A stretch of 64,000 bases of DNA, taken from assembly GCA_001557505.1 (NCBI GenBank), contig LSAX01000005.1:2976001-3040000 (forward strand), written 5' to 3'. This DNA is from Reticulascus tulasneorum (Eukaryota > Ascomycota > Sordariomycetes > Glomerellales > Reticulascaceae). Positions 47,405-58,893 of this stretch are shown in pieces. Both the position numbers and the translations under genes were made by a program. The notes under the pieces are model-generated. The model did not search any database. It was not told where the DNA came from and saw only the letters and a list, made by a program, of their open reading frames with translations. Positions within the stretch are counted from its first letter, which is position 1. Each line of letters begins with the position of its first letter.

Positions 47405-49179
47405 ACTGATATCCGCTTTTGGCTGGGGCCAATCGTTCAGGGTGTGAAAGTGACAGGGCTTCGCCAACAAGCCAGCCTACAGTGTTGGCGGATGAATTCC
47501 AGGTTCAGATCGCGCATGGCCTTTGCGAGGAAATGTGTTGGTAATTCACTCGCTTGGTGTGACTGGGATATAAGAACCCCATATCCTGGCCACCAGATAG
47601 AGTTTACGCCCTGCATCATAAATCCAGACCCGTCTTCCAAGATTTCAGATCTGGGACCGTCCTAGGGTCCACTGTCAAAGCAACGCACTACTGAAATCTG
47701 CCTCCGTCACCAAAGTAAAGCGCCCCAGCTGCTGGACATGTCGCACTTTACCTGAAGCGGCTGGAGCTTTCACGACTAACACACGCGCCAATGGTCATAG
47801 TAGTTACACGAGGCCAGGCACTACACAGTTATTGGATGAATATTTGTGGGGCAGGGTCCCCTCTGCATCGACATAGGAGATCTCCTTTGCGGTAGCTCTC
47901 CTCGCTGGGACGGGATTAGATCGGTCATCCCAGCCGGGTGGTTCCACGTCAACAGATCAAGCTTCGCGCTAAGCGGCAAGGGCATCTGCACAAGGCAGGG
48001 GGCGCGCCGGGAAAACTGGAACTCAGTCTCTGAACCAGGAACAAAGACACTCACACAATTGGACCTCTGGGCAAGTTGCCTAATAGTATTTTTTATTATG
48101 GATATAATCAGAGCCCATCCAGCGATACCTTATACCAGACACTCAGACATATGTTGCTCGAATTGTAAAGATGATGTCTTTGGAAGGGGGGTGGGGGGGT
48201 GTTGGATCGATGAGGATCACACGTAAATGTGGGTGCATCCTCGGATCTGCAGTTACTCAAAGGAGTTCTCCAGATTTCTCGAGTCACGATCCGTAATGCG
48301 CAGTGGGGCGGTGGTGTGTTTAGCTCGCTCGCTCTCTGCCGACGTCCGCTTGCGTCACAGGAAACAATTTTGCTGCACGCCGGTCGTACTAGGCGATGCT
48401 GGCACAGTTGGCTCGTGCCTCCTTTCGTGATGATTCATTCAGCGGATAAAAGCTTATTTCCCACTGGGAGGTCTTGCAGCCATGGCTTTCTCAAGCATAT
48501 GGGAGGCTACTCGTCATGGGCGTGTAAGCCATTCCGCTGGTCAGGGTTGTGGACCGGTATTCATGAACCTTGTTGCGAATGCCAACTCAACCGAGTACAA
48601 TGTTCGACAACTTGGAGGTGAATACAAGATAAGTTTTTGCATATGTGGAAAGAAATACCAGAACACGTCCTCCATAGCACTTTGTGCATGCATCGAGCAG
48701 CTTATGACAAGTTCATATGTCCTCTCCCGTACTTAGAGAGTGGCTGAAGACAGCATGTGTCAAACGAGGTCAAACCTTCAACCTTCCCGGCGATAAGCCA
48801 TGCATCTTGCCGGGGATTAACCGCTATCGGGGATCAAACTTGGCAAAGAGTAACTTATTCTCGTATCCGCAAGGGGGCCCGGGGGTCCATTCCATAATTA
48901 ACCCGCTGAAGGCTTTCATAATAAGCCCTGCAGAAAAAAAGAAAAAAAAGGCCCTTGTAATAAGCAGCCCTGCACGCTTGAGTCCAATTGCGCATGTTTT
49001 AATAGGGCACCATGCCTTAACAGGTAATCACGCTTATCCCTACCCAGCCCAGGGACCTGTGAGGATGTGTCTCCCTTGGACAGATTTGGAGATGTTCGCT
49101 CATCTCCCATCCTCCAACTCCCATCTCTTGAACCAAACCATGGGTCTGCGATTCCCATCATCGAGCTCATCGGCACAAG
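47405..49179. other. 1.8-kb gene-free region
   Basis: Lies between two divergent genes and must contain both promoters. No coding sequence recognised. A G-rich run occurs near 48186-48200 and an A-rich run near 48934-48950. A plus-strand frame at 48482-48736 has no family match I know. Confidence 0.5.
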
Positions 49180-50623
49180 ATGGCTGATTCCGGTGTTCTG
49201 GCCAGAGGTGTGCACCCGCCTCCCAGCTCCTCTTTCTTTTCATGTCAGACAGCCAAGCTAACCCGGTCTAGGCCTTTCGTGGTCTTCCATCCCCACCGAG
49301 TCGCTGCTCGCGGAGCTTTCCAGACGGGAAGACGGTAGACCGAAACCCGAATGCGGCTCCTCGAAGACCGGCTCCTACGATACCCCGTTGCACATTGGTG
49401 CCCTGATCTTGATACTGACACTTAGCACCATATGTTTGTAGCCCACTGCCCGCAACGACACGAGAACGCAAGCTAATGACCACGCAGCCTGCGGCTTCCC
49501 CTTGCTCCCGCGCCGTGGTGCCAAGGGCCGACCCCAGAGCTGGATCATATTCTACTGCCAGCATTTCGGTACCGGCGTCCTTCTCGCGACCGCCTTCGTC
49601 CACCTCCTCCCGAAAGCCTTCACCTCCCTTACCGACCCCTGCCTCCCGCATGCCTTCAGCAAGGGGTACCGGCCCATGGCCGGCCTGGTCGCCATGGTCG
49701 CCGCCCTCTCCGTCGTTGCGCTCGAGTCGTATCTCTCGACCCGTGGCGCTGGCCACTCACACAGCTACGAGTTCTGGGACGAGGACGACTGCAATGATGA
49801 CACAGGTGCGCAGGTGCGGCGCGGTAGTGAGACGAGTCTCGTGGCAAGACGGCCGGATACACGCCGACCATCTGATATCATGCTGGACAACGTCGATGCC
49901 AGCGAGGGGCTGATGACTGGCGCGTCGCCGCTGCCGGGCTCGACTCCCACCATCCAGGCGACCCGCGGCGCATTCAAGGATGGCGAGGATTCGGATTTGG
50001 ACCTCGATGTCGACGAGTTGGACCCTGAGAACCAAGCCCAACCCCTCACCCGATCCCGCAACGGCAGACACCACTCAATACCGAAAGAAGAATTCGTCCC
50101 GGCGGCCACGCACGTGCAGACGCCTGAGGAACAAAAGCGTCTCCTCCTGCAGTGCCTCCTACTCGAAGCAGGAATTCTCTTCCACAGCATCTTCATCGGC
50201 ATGGCGCTGTCGGTCGCGACGGGCCCGACCTTCGTCGTGTTCCTCATCGCGATCAGTTTCCACCAGTCTTTCGAGGGTCTCGCCCTGGGAAGCCGCATCG
50301 CCGCCATCCAGCTGCCGAGGAGCTCCATCCGGCCGTGGCTCATGGTCCTCGCTTTCGGCGCCACCACCCCGCTGGGCCAGGCCATAGGTCTAATCGTGCA
50401 CAACATGTACGACCCCAAGAGCCAGACTGGCCTGCTGATGGTGGGATTCATGAACGCCATCTCCTCGGGCCTCTTGCTCTTCGCCGGGCTGGTGCAGCTG
50501 CTGGCTGAGGATTTCCTGACCGAGAAGAGCTACAAGACGCTGCATGGGAAGCGCCGTGTCAAGGCCTATCTCGCCGTTCTTGGTGGCGCAGGGATCATGG
50601 CCGGTGTTGCCGCACTCGCGTAG
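49180..50623 (+). CDS. ZIP-family zinc transporter
   Basis: Exons 49180-49207, 49272-49433 and 49488-50623 give 441 aa; the first exon codes only MADSGVLAR plus one base. The sequence follows the fungal ZIP pattern: ECGSSKTGSYDTPLHIGALI, the first helix joined by splicing to SCGFPLLPRR, then QHFGTGVLLATAFVHLLPKA. A His/Asp-rich loop of about 130 residues lies between helices 3 and 4. The metal path is visible in EAGILFHSIFIGMAL and SFHQSFEGLALGSR (the H-x3-E of helix 5). Members import zinc and sometimes iron into the cytosol. The gene is tail-to-tail with the CE15 esterase gene. Confidence 0.93.
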
Positions 50624-50857
50624 CATGCATGCATCGTACGCAGAGTATCCTGTACATTTTTTTAGACGCATCAGTGGTGTTGGGACTTGGGATCGCATAG
50701 CATTGCTTCTTTCCATCGCGTCTATTTAATGATACTCTCTCGTAACAACTGCCCTGTGGCACTAACAAATGGCTGGCTTCATCTTGGAATCGTATATTCA
50801 GCTTGTGTACATATGTGCAGACATTTTCCCAGCAAATCAGCCCCTCCCCATCGCCAG

Positions 50858-52164
50858 CTATGGTTTCGGAACCGCCGTGGCCCAAGGGTATGCAGTCGTC
50901 ATCGGAGACCCATACGTGCCGAGGCTGTTGTAGTCCTTCGTCAATGCCTTGTTCTGGAAGATCTTCTGCACGTACGGCAGGATGTTTGTACTGGCAGCTG
51001 TTAGTCTTCTGCTCTGCGAACCCACGCTCTGTGGAAAACTTACAATCCAGCCATGTCGCAGTGGCCACCGCTCCGGACAGCAATGGCAATCTTGTCTCCG
51101 GCGCCGAGGAAGTCATAAACCACCTTCGCGGCGGGGTAGATCACCACACTCGTCCCCTTGGAGTTGACGAACGCGTCGCCTGTCCCCTGGTCAATGACCA
51201 GCGCGCGCGGCGCGATCGCGGCGGCGATGGTGTGCGCGTCGAACGGCAAGTTCTCGGCGTGGTTGACGAATGTGCCCAGCTTGTTGTTGCTCCACCAGCC
51301 AGCCCCTGACTTCGAGTTCTCGAGGTTCTCGCCCTGGCCGCTGAGAGTGTAATAGCGGTAAGGTCCCATACCCTGGACGCCCGACGACATGGGCATTGTT
51401 AGGGTGATGCGCTCGTCGAACAGACCGGCGGCGAGGGCACCCTTACCAAGGCGCGAGCAGCCCGTCACACCCACGCGCGTGGGGTCGATCTCGGGGACGG
51501 TCATGTTGAGGGCGTCGAGCGTGCGGTGGAAGCCCCATGCCCAGGCCGTCAGAACGCCGATGTCCTGACCCTTGTAAATGTCCCAGAAGGCGCCCGTCTT
51601 GGAGTTGCTGTCAGCGGCGACGTTGACGTAGTTGAACTCGGCGATGGCGATGCCGGCCTGCAGATATGGCTGGTTCTGCATGCCGCCGATGGCGATCACG
51701 ACGGGGAACGGGCCGGTCCCTGTTGGCAGCGTGAACTTTGCCGTGAACTTGCCCGTCTTGCCGCCAGCCGTCACGGCGATGTTGATATTAGTACCACTGC
51801 GCGTCGCCTCGACCTTCTCCTTGGAGTGGTCGGGGTAGTAGCCGAACTGGTACTCCTGCAACATGTTGATGAGCTGCGGCCGCTGGCATTGATACCACTG
51901 CTCCCGGGTCTGTATGCGGTTCTTTCCCTTGCCTGTCATCACGTCCGTGGCGAACTGGGCCTGGTTCGATCCCGCATTGTCGAGTGTCATGTATGCTAGT
52001 GGGAGGAACGGGTCGGGGAGGGAAGTCTGCTTTGGGTACTTGTCCCAAGCTGGCCACGACACCGGCTGCGGCGCACACTGGGCGTTGCCCGCTGGCGGCG
52101 CTTGGGGCAGCGCGGAGCCGAAGCTCGAGAGAAGCGCGCTGGCGAGGAAGACTGTTTGTCTCAT
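50858..52164 (-). CDS. Secreted 4-O-methyl-glucuronoyl methylesterase (CE15)
   Basis: Two minus-strand exons, 52164-51044 and 50990-50858, give 417 aa from MRQTVFLASALLSSFGSA, a signal peptide. CE15 enzymes cut ester bonds between glucuronic acid side chains of xylan and lignin alcohols. The family nucleophile motif VGVTGCSRLGKGAL is intact, the catalytic His is in GGHCDMAG close to the exon joint, and FWDIYKGQDIGVLTAWAWGF and RYYTLSGQGENLENSKSGAGWW are typical substrate-side segments. There is no cellulose-binding (CBM1) module, so this is the single-domain form. The enzyme acts outside the cell and points to a plant-biomass-degrading or plant-associated life style. Confidence 0.95.
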
Positions 52165-53278
52165 GTCGGCGTCGGTTGGGCAGAGGTGGTTCCTGGGTTT
52201 GTCCCGTCTTCTGGAGGTTGAGGCTCAGGTCTTAATAAGGGGGTTGCTCGGGGTATTTTACCCCACGAAGTCTTCCCCACAATCCGGGTGTTCCTGGGTG
52301 TCCATCTTGAATTCTCTTTTCATTTACCGACTTAGCCGTAGGTCAGGAGGGGCATATTACAGAACCGTACGTGGAGACTCTCTATAGTGATAACAGTCGA
52401 AGTAGGTGAAGTCCTCGCGGAGGATCGGAGTCCAGTCTCTGGCACATTTAGCCGGCGACGTCGAGTGGCCCTATTTCGTCGGGAGATTTCCAGAATTGAT
52501 TGATGCGGGGATTATAAACTTCCTTGTTGAGCCTGGTTTGCCAAGTATGGGTGGCGGATGATTTCGTGGGGAAAATTGTCCGGTCCAACGGACTGCGGGC
52601 AGCGTGAAGATGCATGGGGTGAGGGTGGTGATGGAGATTGGAGAAGCGACAGGAGTTAGAGTATGGGCTTGGCATGAAAGCTCAGTCTATAGCGGCGCCA
52701 TGCCTTCGGAGGAAAACAGCCGGGGACTCGGGTGGGCTTTACAGGAGGCCCCGAATAATCAACATCCGCACATCATATCCAATCCCTGATGGCCAGCAAT
52801 AGATTGTCCGGGCTCGTGAGCATGAGTGGCTTCTGTAACGTCATCGAAGAACACGCTAACTCTATATAGAGAGGCTCGTAGACTGGTAGTCATAGAAAGT
52901 ACTTATTGAGTACTGTGCGTTCCGCCCTCAACATCCAGCGCAAAGGACGATGATACCAAGATCCATCATCGTCGTCGTTCGATTACCGTGACGCTTGCTA
53001 GGGTAACAGCCGAAAAGTACAGGGGGTAGCCCCGCTAGCTCGCCCGACCACTAGACTAACTAGCAGATCATGAACGGCCAATAAACAGCTCCCTTCTTCG
53101 ATCGCCTGCTCCGGTCAGAGAGCTCAAAGTCTCGAGCAAACCATTCGATGGCCGACCGATTATTCCTGCTTACTCCCGAAGCACAGTCCGCGCATTTGTG
53201 TCAAGATGGCTGCGGCACGCTTCTCCGCAAAGTACTGTGATCATCGCCAGCTTGTTTCTCGGCAACTCACCATTCATT
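52165..53278. other. Gene-free region
   Basis: About 1.1 kb upstream of the CE15 gene and of the hemerythrin-like pseudogene. No gene recognised. Confidence 0.55.
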
Positions 53279-54217
53279 ATGAAGGGCTCTCCGCAGTCCG
53301 GTAAGCCATGGGTGGACGGTCCGATGAAACTTATCTCGACGCCGCAATATCGGTCGAAGAAGGTCAGGAATGAAGCTAGTATGGTATTTGAATGTACATA
53401 GTGCTGGCCGAGTATTTCAACAGACCGACCTCTTCACAACGGGTGCGACTCACATGTGTTTGCTGCACAACTCTATCCTCCGCGGGTACAAATTCCATCT
53501 ACCTCCAGGCTCCTCACGTCCTTGAAGCAGACAAGGCAGACTTTATCGGCTATGCCTTGACGTGGCATAAGTTCGTCAAGTCGCACCACCATGATGAGGA
53601 AGAGAGGCTGTTCCCAATGGTGGAAAGAGCTGCTGGACGACAACACCATCTTTGAGGAAACCAAATTGGAGCATGGTTTGCCAGGCTCCCTGAGTGGCAC
53701 TTCGAAAGGACGGCTAACATGAACCCACTGATGTAATTCCTTTCTAAAGGGTCTGGTCCAGTTCTACACCTGTCTCTCAACCCTCGCACTAGCGGCCGAC
53801 TTGTCGTAGCCGAGCTCGGTACTATCATGTCCGGCTTCCAAGAGCCGTTTGAAAAGCACTTTCACAAACAAAATCAACACCATAGCACGGCTTGCGGACC
53901 ACCCCGGGGCACCGAAAGAGGGCACACTCGAAGCAGCCGCAGCCGGGTTGACCTACAAATCATGGGACAAGAGCACAGCGATGAAGGCGGGTGTCGTGGA
54001 TGTCGTGCCCTTTTTCTTGCTGAACCTGGATCACACAGTGGAAGAGGACTTATGGGCAAACTAGCTGCCCATCCCAGCCCCGATCAGGCGGGGACTGATC
54101 AACCTCGCGGCTGCGTGGCACTCGGGGTGGTGGAAGTTTGCAAGCTGTGACAGGAGCGGGCAGCCGAGGGAGCTGTATGTGCTTGAACCGCCCCAGGCGA
54201 TTAAGCTACAGGCATGA
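53279..54217 (+). pseudogene. Hemerythrin-like (HHE cation-binding) protein, broken
   Basis: Segments of one fungal hemerythrin-like protein can be read in order but in changing frames. PWVDGPMKLISTPQYRSKK is joined over an intron (53363-53423) to TDLFTTGATHMCLLHNSILRGY. The frame then shifts at an A-run at 53490-53492 before SIYLQAPHVLEADKADF and the metal-site region WHKFVKSHHHDEEERLFPMVE. Further shifts lie near 53625, 53808 and 53870, separating DDNTIFEETKLEH, IMSGFQEPFEKHFH and INTIARLADHPGAPKEG. A TAG at 54062-54064 interrupts the last block, which otherwise runs on (PIPAPIRRGLIN, WHSGWWKFASC) to 54217. With at least four frame breaks and one nonsense codon this is a pseudogene. Intact relatives carry a di-iron-type four-helix domain of unclear role. 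Confidence 0.85.
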
Positions 54218-55363
54218 TTTGCTCTGGTACGGGACGGTGATGGTAGAGTCTGCTGCTACTGATTTGACGTTTATGTTAGTATTCCCAAACGACAATAACC
54301 GAGAGGCAGGGACGCGGCACGATTTCGTTCCGCCGAGCCGGCTGTGGTCGGAACAAACAATGAGGGGATCATTCGAGACATTGATAATGATAGGGATATT
54401 CAGTCACTGGACTTTCTCTGTTTGAGATGTAATCTGTGAAGCGATGCAGCTTTCCCCAATCGCGATATGGGCAGTCGCTTGGCAGCGGGACCGCCAGGTG
54501 GGCCGACGGTCTGGGCACGGCAGGAAATATTGGGTGACATCGAAAACCTTCGCAAATGCTCTCTGGGCAAGACAAGCGCGGCGAACGTCGGATCATGTTG
54601 GGGGCTGCAGCCGCAGTTTTTTAGTTTTCAAGAAGGCAAGTAGAACGTCCGTACGGAATTTTACCAGCAAGAGTAGTAGCTACATGTTTCGAAAAGCCCA
54701 AATGGCCTGATATGATCTTTTGATGGGCCTATCACCGCACAACGCCACACGACTTTAGCGTACTGGGGACCAGGGGTTCGACGAAGCCAATCCAATCCTG
54801 GGCAGGCCGTATCTTGTTCGAGATTCTGGAGCTGCAAATGGGGATAATAACTTGCTCAAATGCTCTCAAGAGCACCACATGAACGAGTAGAACATCGGCG
54901 TCTTCCTGACCTTGGATGAGCTAGTAGTCTGCGTGCCCTTGCAGCCTTGATTGATCCATGGCGGGCACTTGTCGTTGCATTTCCAGGCAAGATGTTTGAA
55001 GAAGCTCCTCTCTATTCGGCCCATCGGTGCATTCACCAGGTTCGGTGCAACATCTAGGTTTGTAGCTGCCCAAGGCGTGCTGGACAAAGGGTTCTGGTGG
55101 AATCACATGTGGAAATCTCCACGGCACCAAAGTGATACCTCGCGCCTACTGTGCTCAAACTTGATGTCTGCAGTGCGAGGCAAGAGCTAAATTTGCCAAG
55201 AGGCAGGATATGGTCCTGCCCTCTCAGCTGTGTTGCTCCCTGGTATATAGACTCGAGGGAATCTCTTGCTTGCGATATGTCTGTCCATTCATTCCTCAAC
55301 ATCTTGCGCATAACTTTTATCAAGCCAACGCAGGACTACTAGATAAAAGGCATAATCAACAAA
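54218..55363. other. Intergenic region
   Basis: About 1.1 kb with no recognisable gene. The right part holds the promoter of the copper transporter, with a tatata element at 55244-55249 about 115 bases before its ATG. Confidence 0.55.
55244..55249 (+). promoter_or_regulatory. TATA-like box
   Basis: A tatata element about 115 bases before the ATG of the Ctr-type gene at 55364. No clear copper-response element was found beside it. Confidence 0.3.
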
Positions 55364-56220
55364 ATGGATATGCCAATGAGCTCGACACCGACAGCAGCCA
55401 TGGGCACTGGCACAATGACCATGAGCATGCCGGCTGCCACGACCTCGGCGGCAATGAGCATGGGCGGCAACGGCTGTAAGATCAGTGTAAGAGTCCACCT
55501 TTGCCCAACCCCATGACAGATGTCAACACGGCTGGATGATCTAGCATGCTGTCCAGAACATGACGATATCTGGCAGCCATACCCACTTGAAGTTGCGTCG
55601 CTGACACTCGCGGCCCGTACAGATGCTGTGGAACTGGAACACCATCGACTCCTGCTTCATCTCATCGCAATGGAGGATCACTTCGAGCGGCATGTTCGCC
55701 GGGTCCTGCATCGGTGTTATCCTTCTCGTCATGACTCTCGAATTGCTCCGCCGCACTGTCAAAGAGTACGACCGCTACCTCGTTCGCAACCATGCACAAA
55801 AGGCGGCATTGTCTGCCCCAGCTGCCAACGAAGGATCCGTATCTAGCAAGAACGGCGCCGCTTCCAGCGTTGCTGCATGTGCGATCCCACCATTCCGGCC
55901 CAGCATCCTGCAGCAAGCGGTGCGGGCCTTGTTGCACATGTGCCAATTCGCCGTCGCCTACTTCATCATGCTGTACGTTAATCTGCCCTGGCCTCTTCCA
56001 CTTGGCCGGGGCATAGAGAGTTCTTGATTGTGACGAGAAGCGAAGACAGCTGACATTTGTGCAACGCAGGCTCGCCATGTACTACAACGGCTACCTCATC
56101 ATATGCATCTTCATCGGCTCCTATCTCGGCTCCTTCATCTTCCAGTGGGAGACTCTGACTTTTGCGGGCAGCTCAAGTCCCACCAGCGCTGCGGGGGAGT
56201 CAACCGTCTGTTGCGGGTAA
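55364..56220 (+). CDS. Ctr-family copper transporter
   Basis: Exons 55364-55486, 55623-55972 and 56070-56220 give 207 aa. The N-terminal tail is rich in Met in M-x-M patterns (MDMPMSS, MTMSMPAATTSAAMSMGG), the usual outside copper-collecting region of Ctr proteins. Next is CKIS joined to MLWNWNTIDSCFISSQW, a hallmark of fungal Ctr members, then a first helix (GMFAGSCIGVILLVMTLELLRR), a cytosolic loop, and two closely packed helices with MYYNGYLIICIFIGSYLGSF containing the M-x3-M-like and G-x3-G features. It ends VCCG, a Cys pair common at the copper-release end. It should form a trimer importing Cu(I) at the plasma or vacuolar membrane. The first intron, 136 nt, is long for this locus. Confidence 0.93.
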
Positions 56221-56666
56221 GATCGTAGAATTTGGGATGGAGGGGAACCGTCAAGGCTTACTTGATGACGGCGGCGATCGAAACGGGGAAGGACACACGT
56301 TGCTTACGCGTACCGTTTTACTATAGAAAATAATCACCAGACTTTGAGCTGTTTCTCGATTTGCCACTCGAACTATTTCTACTCACTCGCCTCTTCCCGT
56401 AGCGTTCCAGCTAGGTCCGCACAAATTCGTAATTAGACATCAGCTAGAGGCCAGCCGGCGGCAGCTGTAACAGCATTTGGACGGCTCCCCTCGTCAAATC
56501 ACACCGCGGCGACGGCTTGATTATCAATCAGTCACCTCGGTTTTGAGCAGGCTATCACTATACGCCTGCTTTGGCACCTAACTTTATAAGATACCAGCTC
56601 CAACGACTGGTCTCGCTGACTTAACCAGAATTCGAACTCTTAATTCGCCTCATTCTTGATCGCTTC
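56221..56666. other. Intergenic region
   Basis: About 450 bases between the copper transporter and the Zn2Cys6 gene, probably the latter's promoter and 5' leader. Confidence 0.6.
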
Positions 56667-58649
56667 ATGGCTGGAAAATTGCGAAGCTCTGAGGGCTGTT
56701 GGACATGTCGTCTTCGCCGCAAGAAATGCGACGAAATCCGTCCAATATGTCAAGCATGCGGGGCGCTGGAGATTCAATGCTACTACAGCGAAAGCAAGCC
56801 CGAATGGATGGATGGGGCCGAGAAGCAGAGAGAAATGTCGGATCATGTCAAAAGGCAGGTCAAGGTACAGGCGAACCAGCGCCGTGAGAAGAGATACCTC
56901 CAGAACCTCGGGTCGGAGGAGCACGACGACTCGGACGAATACGTGTCAGTACCGTCTGATTATGTGGGTGATGCCGACTGCCCCAACGCTTCGTCGACGT
57001 ATGGCAGCACCTCCATGAGCCCTGATGCGCTGTCTGCGAACCTAGAGACGCCGGCAGGGTCGAGTGGTGGATCGGCGTTCCAGTTAGACGCAGTCATGTC
57101 AACAATCACGGAGATTGCTCCCTCTATCTCGACCTCGAGCCTTCACGCCACGCCGGAAGAGTCCCTCATGGAAGGGGCGGAAGACGACTGCGAGACGTGT
57201 CAGGTTCCGCCCATTAACGACGCTGACTCGTTCCTTGAGGATGAGCGAGACATGCACTTCGTCGTCATCTACCTGGACTATGTCTTCCCTTTCCTCTTCC
57301 CGTTTTACAGGCCTGCGCTGCTCGAGGGTGGACGGGGCTGGTTGATGACACACCTCAAGACCAACAAGGCACTGTACCACTCTGCGCTGAGCCTGAGCTC
57401 CTACTTCTTCTCCGTCGTCCTCGAAACCGTCAAGGAGGGCCGGGGACCGTGCCAGGAAACTAGCATACACCAGCTACAAGAACAGCAGGATCTGGCATTG
57501 AGGACACTGCAGGCTGATATGGCCGCCATCAACGTTCGCGGCGTGCAGGGTTACGTGCGTCACAGCAGCCGGGTCCTGGAGAGCATCATCCAGCTGCTCG
57601 TCTTCGATGTGGCCCTCGGAAACGCGCATAATTGGCAGATGCACCTAGATGCAGCAATTTTTCTCTTTGAATCAATTATCCCTCAACCGGATCAATGGGT
57701 CGCGACTCTCGAGAGCCTCGGCAGCAGCCTGGTCGATCGGATCAAGATTCCCAAAGACCACCACCGCCCGTGGACTACAGACCAGGCGGCCTTTAGATTC
57801 TTCACCAGTATCCTGCTCGTGATCGACGTCATCTCCGCTACGACCCTCGAGCGCGCGCCGAGGCTGACAAGATATTACGCCACGGTGCTGGAGAAGCACA
57901 AGGAGAATGAGCTTCGGACGATGCTGCAGCTGGAGCTGGAAGACGTCTTTGGCTGCCAGAGCTGGGTGTACCAACTCATCGGCGAAATTTCTGCGCTGGA
58001 TGCATGGAAAAAGGAGAACAAGAAGGCAGGGTCCTTGTCCATGACGCAGCTCGTGTCTCGCGGGGCGCAGATCGAAATGGCCCTACGGGATGGGATCGCT
58101 TGTTTAAACTCGCAATGCCCGCGAGAGCAACATAGCTGCACCGAAGCCACCATGTTTCCATCACATTGTCTGGATCCGCACCCGCCGCATTCCAAGCCCT
58201 CCAAGGTAAAGGACCTGTTTAGCCTATTTCAGCGCGGCTCCGCCATGCCTGGTACTGGGTCCGACAATGATGTGATGGACCACACTAGGATCATGGCGCA
58301 GTCGGCCCTGACCTATCTCTTCGTTGTGCTGTCTGGCTGGCAGCCGTCGTGCCCCGAGATCTCAGAGAGCGTTGCCGCAACAGCCATGCTCTTGCGCCAG
58401 TTGACGAATCCGATAAGCTTGCGGACGCTATCCTGGGCGTTTTGCGTCACCGGCTGCCTTGCACCTCAGGCCCATGAGTCATGCTTCAGGGAGATGGTCA
58501 ATGGGATGGGAACCTTCCAAATATTTGGAACGATCCACAAGGCACTCGAGATCATGGAGAACGTCTGGGCACGGCGGGATTCGCTGAACGAAAGCTTTGA
58601 TCTGGCCGCCGCTCTGAAAGGACTTGGCCCAGCAGCGATACTCATCTAA
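56667..58649 (+). CDS. Zn2Cys6 fungal-specific transcription factor
   Basis: Intronless, 660 aa. The N-terminus (from MAGKLRSSEGCWTC) holds the binuclear zinc cluster with spacing C-x2-C-x6-C-x6-C-x2-C-x6-C between residues 11 and 38, followed by a basic linker (HVKRQVKVQANQRREKR). A Ser/Asp-rich region of about 100 residues follows. From about residue 190 the rest looks like the fungal transcription factor domain 2: FVVIYLDYVFPFLFPFYRP, ALYHSALSLSSYFF, and RHSSRVLESIIQLLVFDVALG. It should bind DNA as a nuclear regulator; the targets are unknown. Its nearest neighbour is the Ctr copper transporter on the same strand, about 450 bases upstream, so a link to that gene is possible but unproven. 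It is 25 kb from the PKS start and not an obvious cluster regulator. Confidence 0.93.
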   Translation: MAGKLRSSEGCWTCRLRRKKCDEIRPICQACGALEIQCYYSESKPEWMDGAEKQREMSDHVKRQVKVQANQRREKRYLQNLGSEEHDDSDEYVSVPSDYVGDADCPNASSTYGSTSMSPDALSANLETPAGSSGGSAFQLDAVMSTITEIAPSISTSSLHATPEESLMEGAEDDCETCQVPPINDADSFLEDERDMHFVVIYLDYVFPFLFPFYRPALLEGGRGWLMTHLKTNKALYHSALSLSSYFFSVVLETVKEGRGPCQETSIHQLQEQQDLALRTLQADMAAINVRGVQGYVRHSSRVLESIIQLLVFDVALGNAHNWQMHLDAAIFLFESIIPQPDQWVATLESLGSSLVDRIKIPKDHHRPWTTDQAAFRFFTSILLVIDVISATTLERAPRLTRYYATVLEKHKENELRTMLQLELEDVFGCQSWVYQLIGEISALDAWKKENKKAGSLSMTQLVSRGAQIEMALRDGIACLNSQCPREQHSCTEATMFPSHCLDPHPPHSKPSKVKDLFSLFQRGSAMPGTGSDNDVMDHTRIMAQSALTYLFVVLSGWQPSCPEISESVAATAMLLRQLTNPISLRTLSWAFCVTGCLAPQAHESCFREMVNGMGTFQIFGTIHKALEIMENVWARRDSLNESFDLAAALKGLGPAAILI

Positions 58650-58893
58650 TAAAACCACAAGATACTTTACATGGATGCTTGGCAGTATACGACAGACCCA
58701 ACATGGAACTCGAGAAAGACTCGCTTGGAGCTGGGATGCAGAGAGCGGGTGAAACCTTTATTTTACTCATTATTTTAGGATTTTAGCTACCTGCGAAAAT
58801 GCAAGCGCCAGCCAGCACATTTTGTTAAACCGATCTATCCAGTAGACATTACCCATTCTATATCCGATAACCATAACAAGCAGTCAAGAGCAA
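58650..58893. other. Short intergenic region between convergent reading frames
   Basis: About 240 bases between the end of the Zn2Cys6 gene and the end of the minus-strand extension frame; nothing recognised. Confidence 0.6.

Noticed and set aside
49502..50623. Zinc transporter as a single exon with an internal start
   Set aside because: Two upstream exons (49180-49207, 49272-49433) supply the missing N-terminus and first helix with matching phases.
56615..56640. Second B-box-like sequence on the minus strand
   Set aside because: No cloverleaf can be drawn; it lies just before the start of the Zn2Cys6 gene.
56667..58649. Zn2Cys6 factor as the regulator of the polyketide locus
   Set aside because: It is 25 kb away with many unrelated genes, including housekeeping ones, in between.
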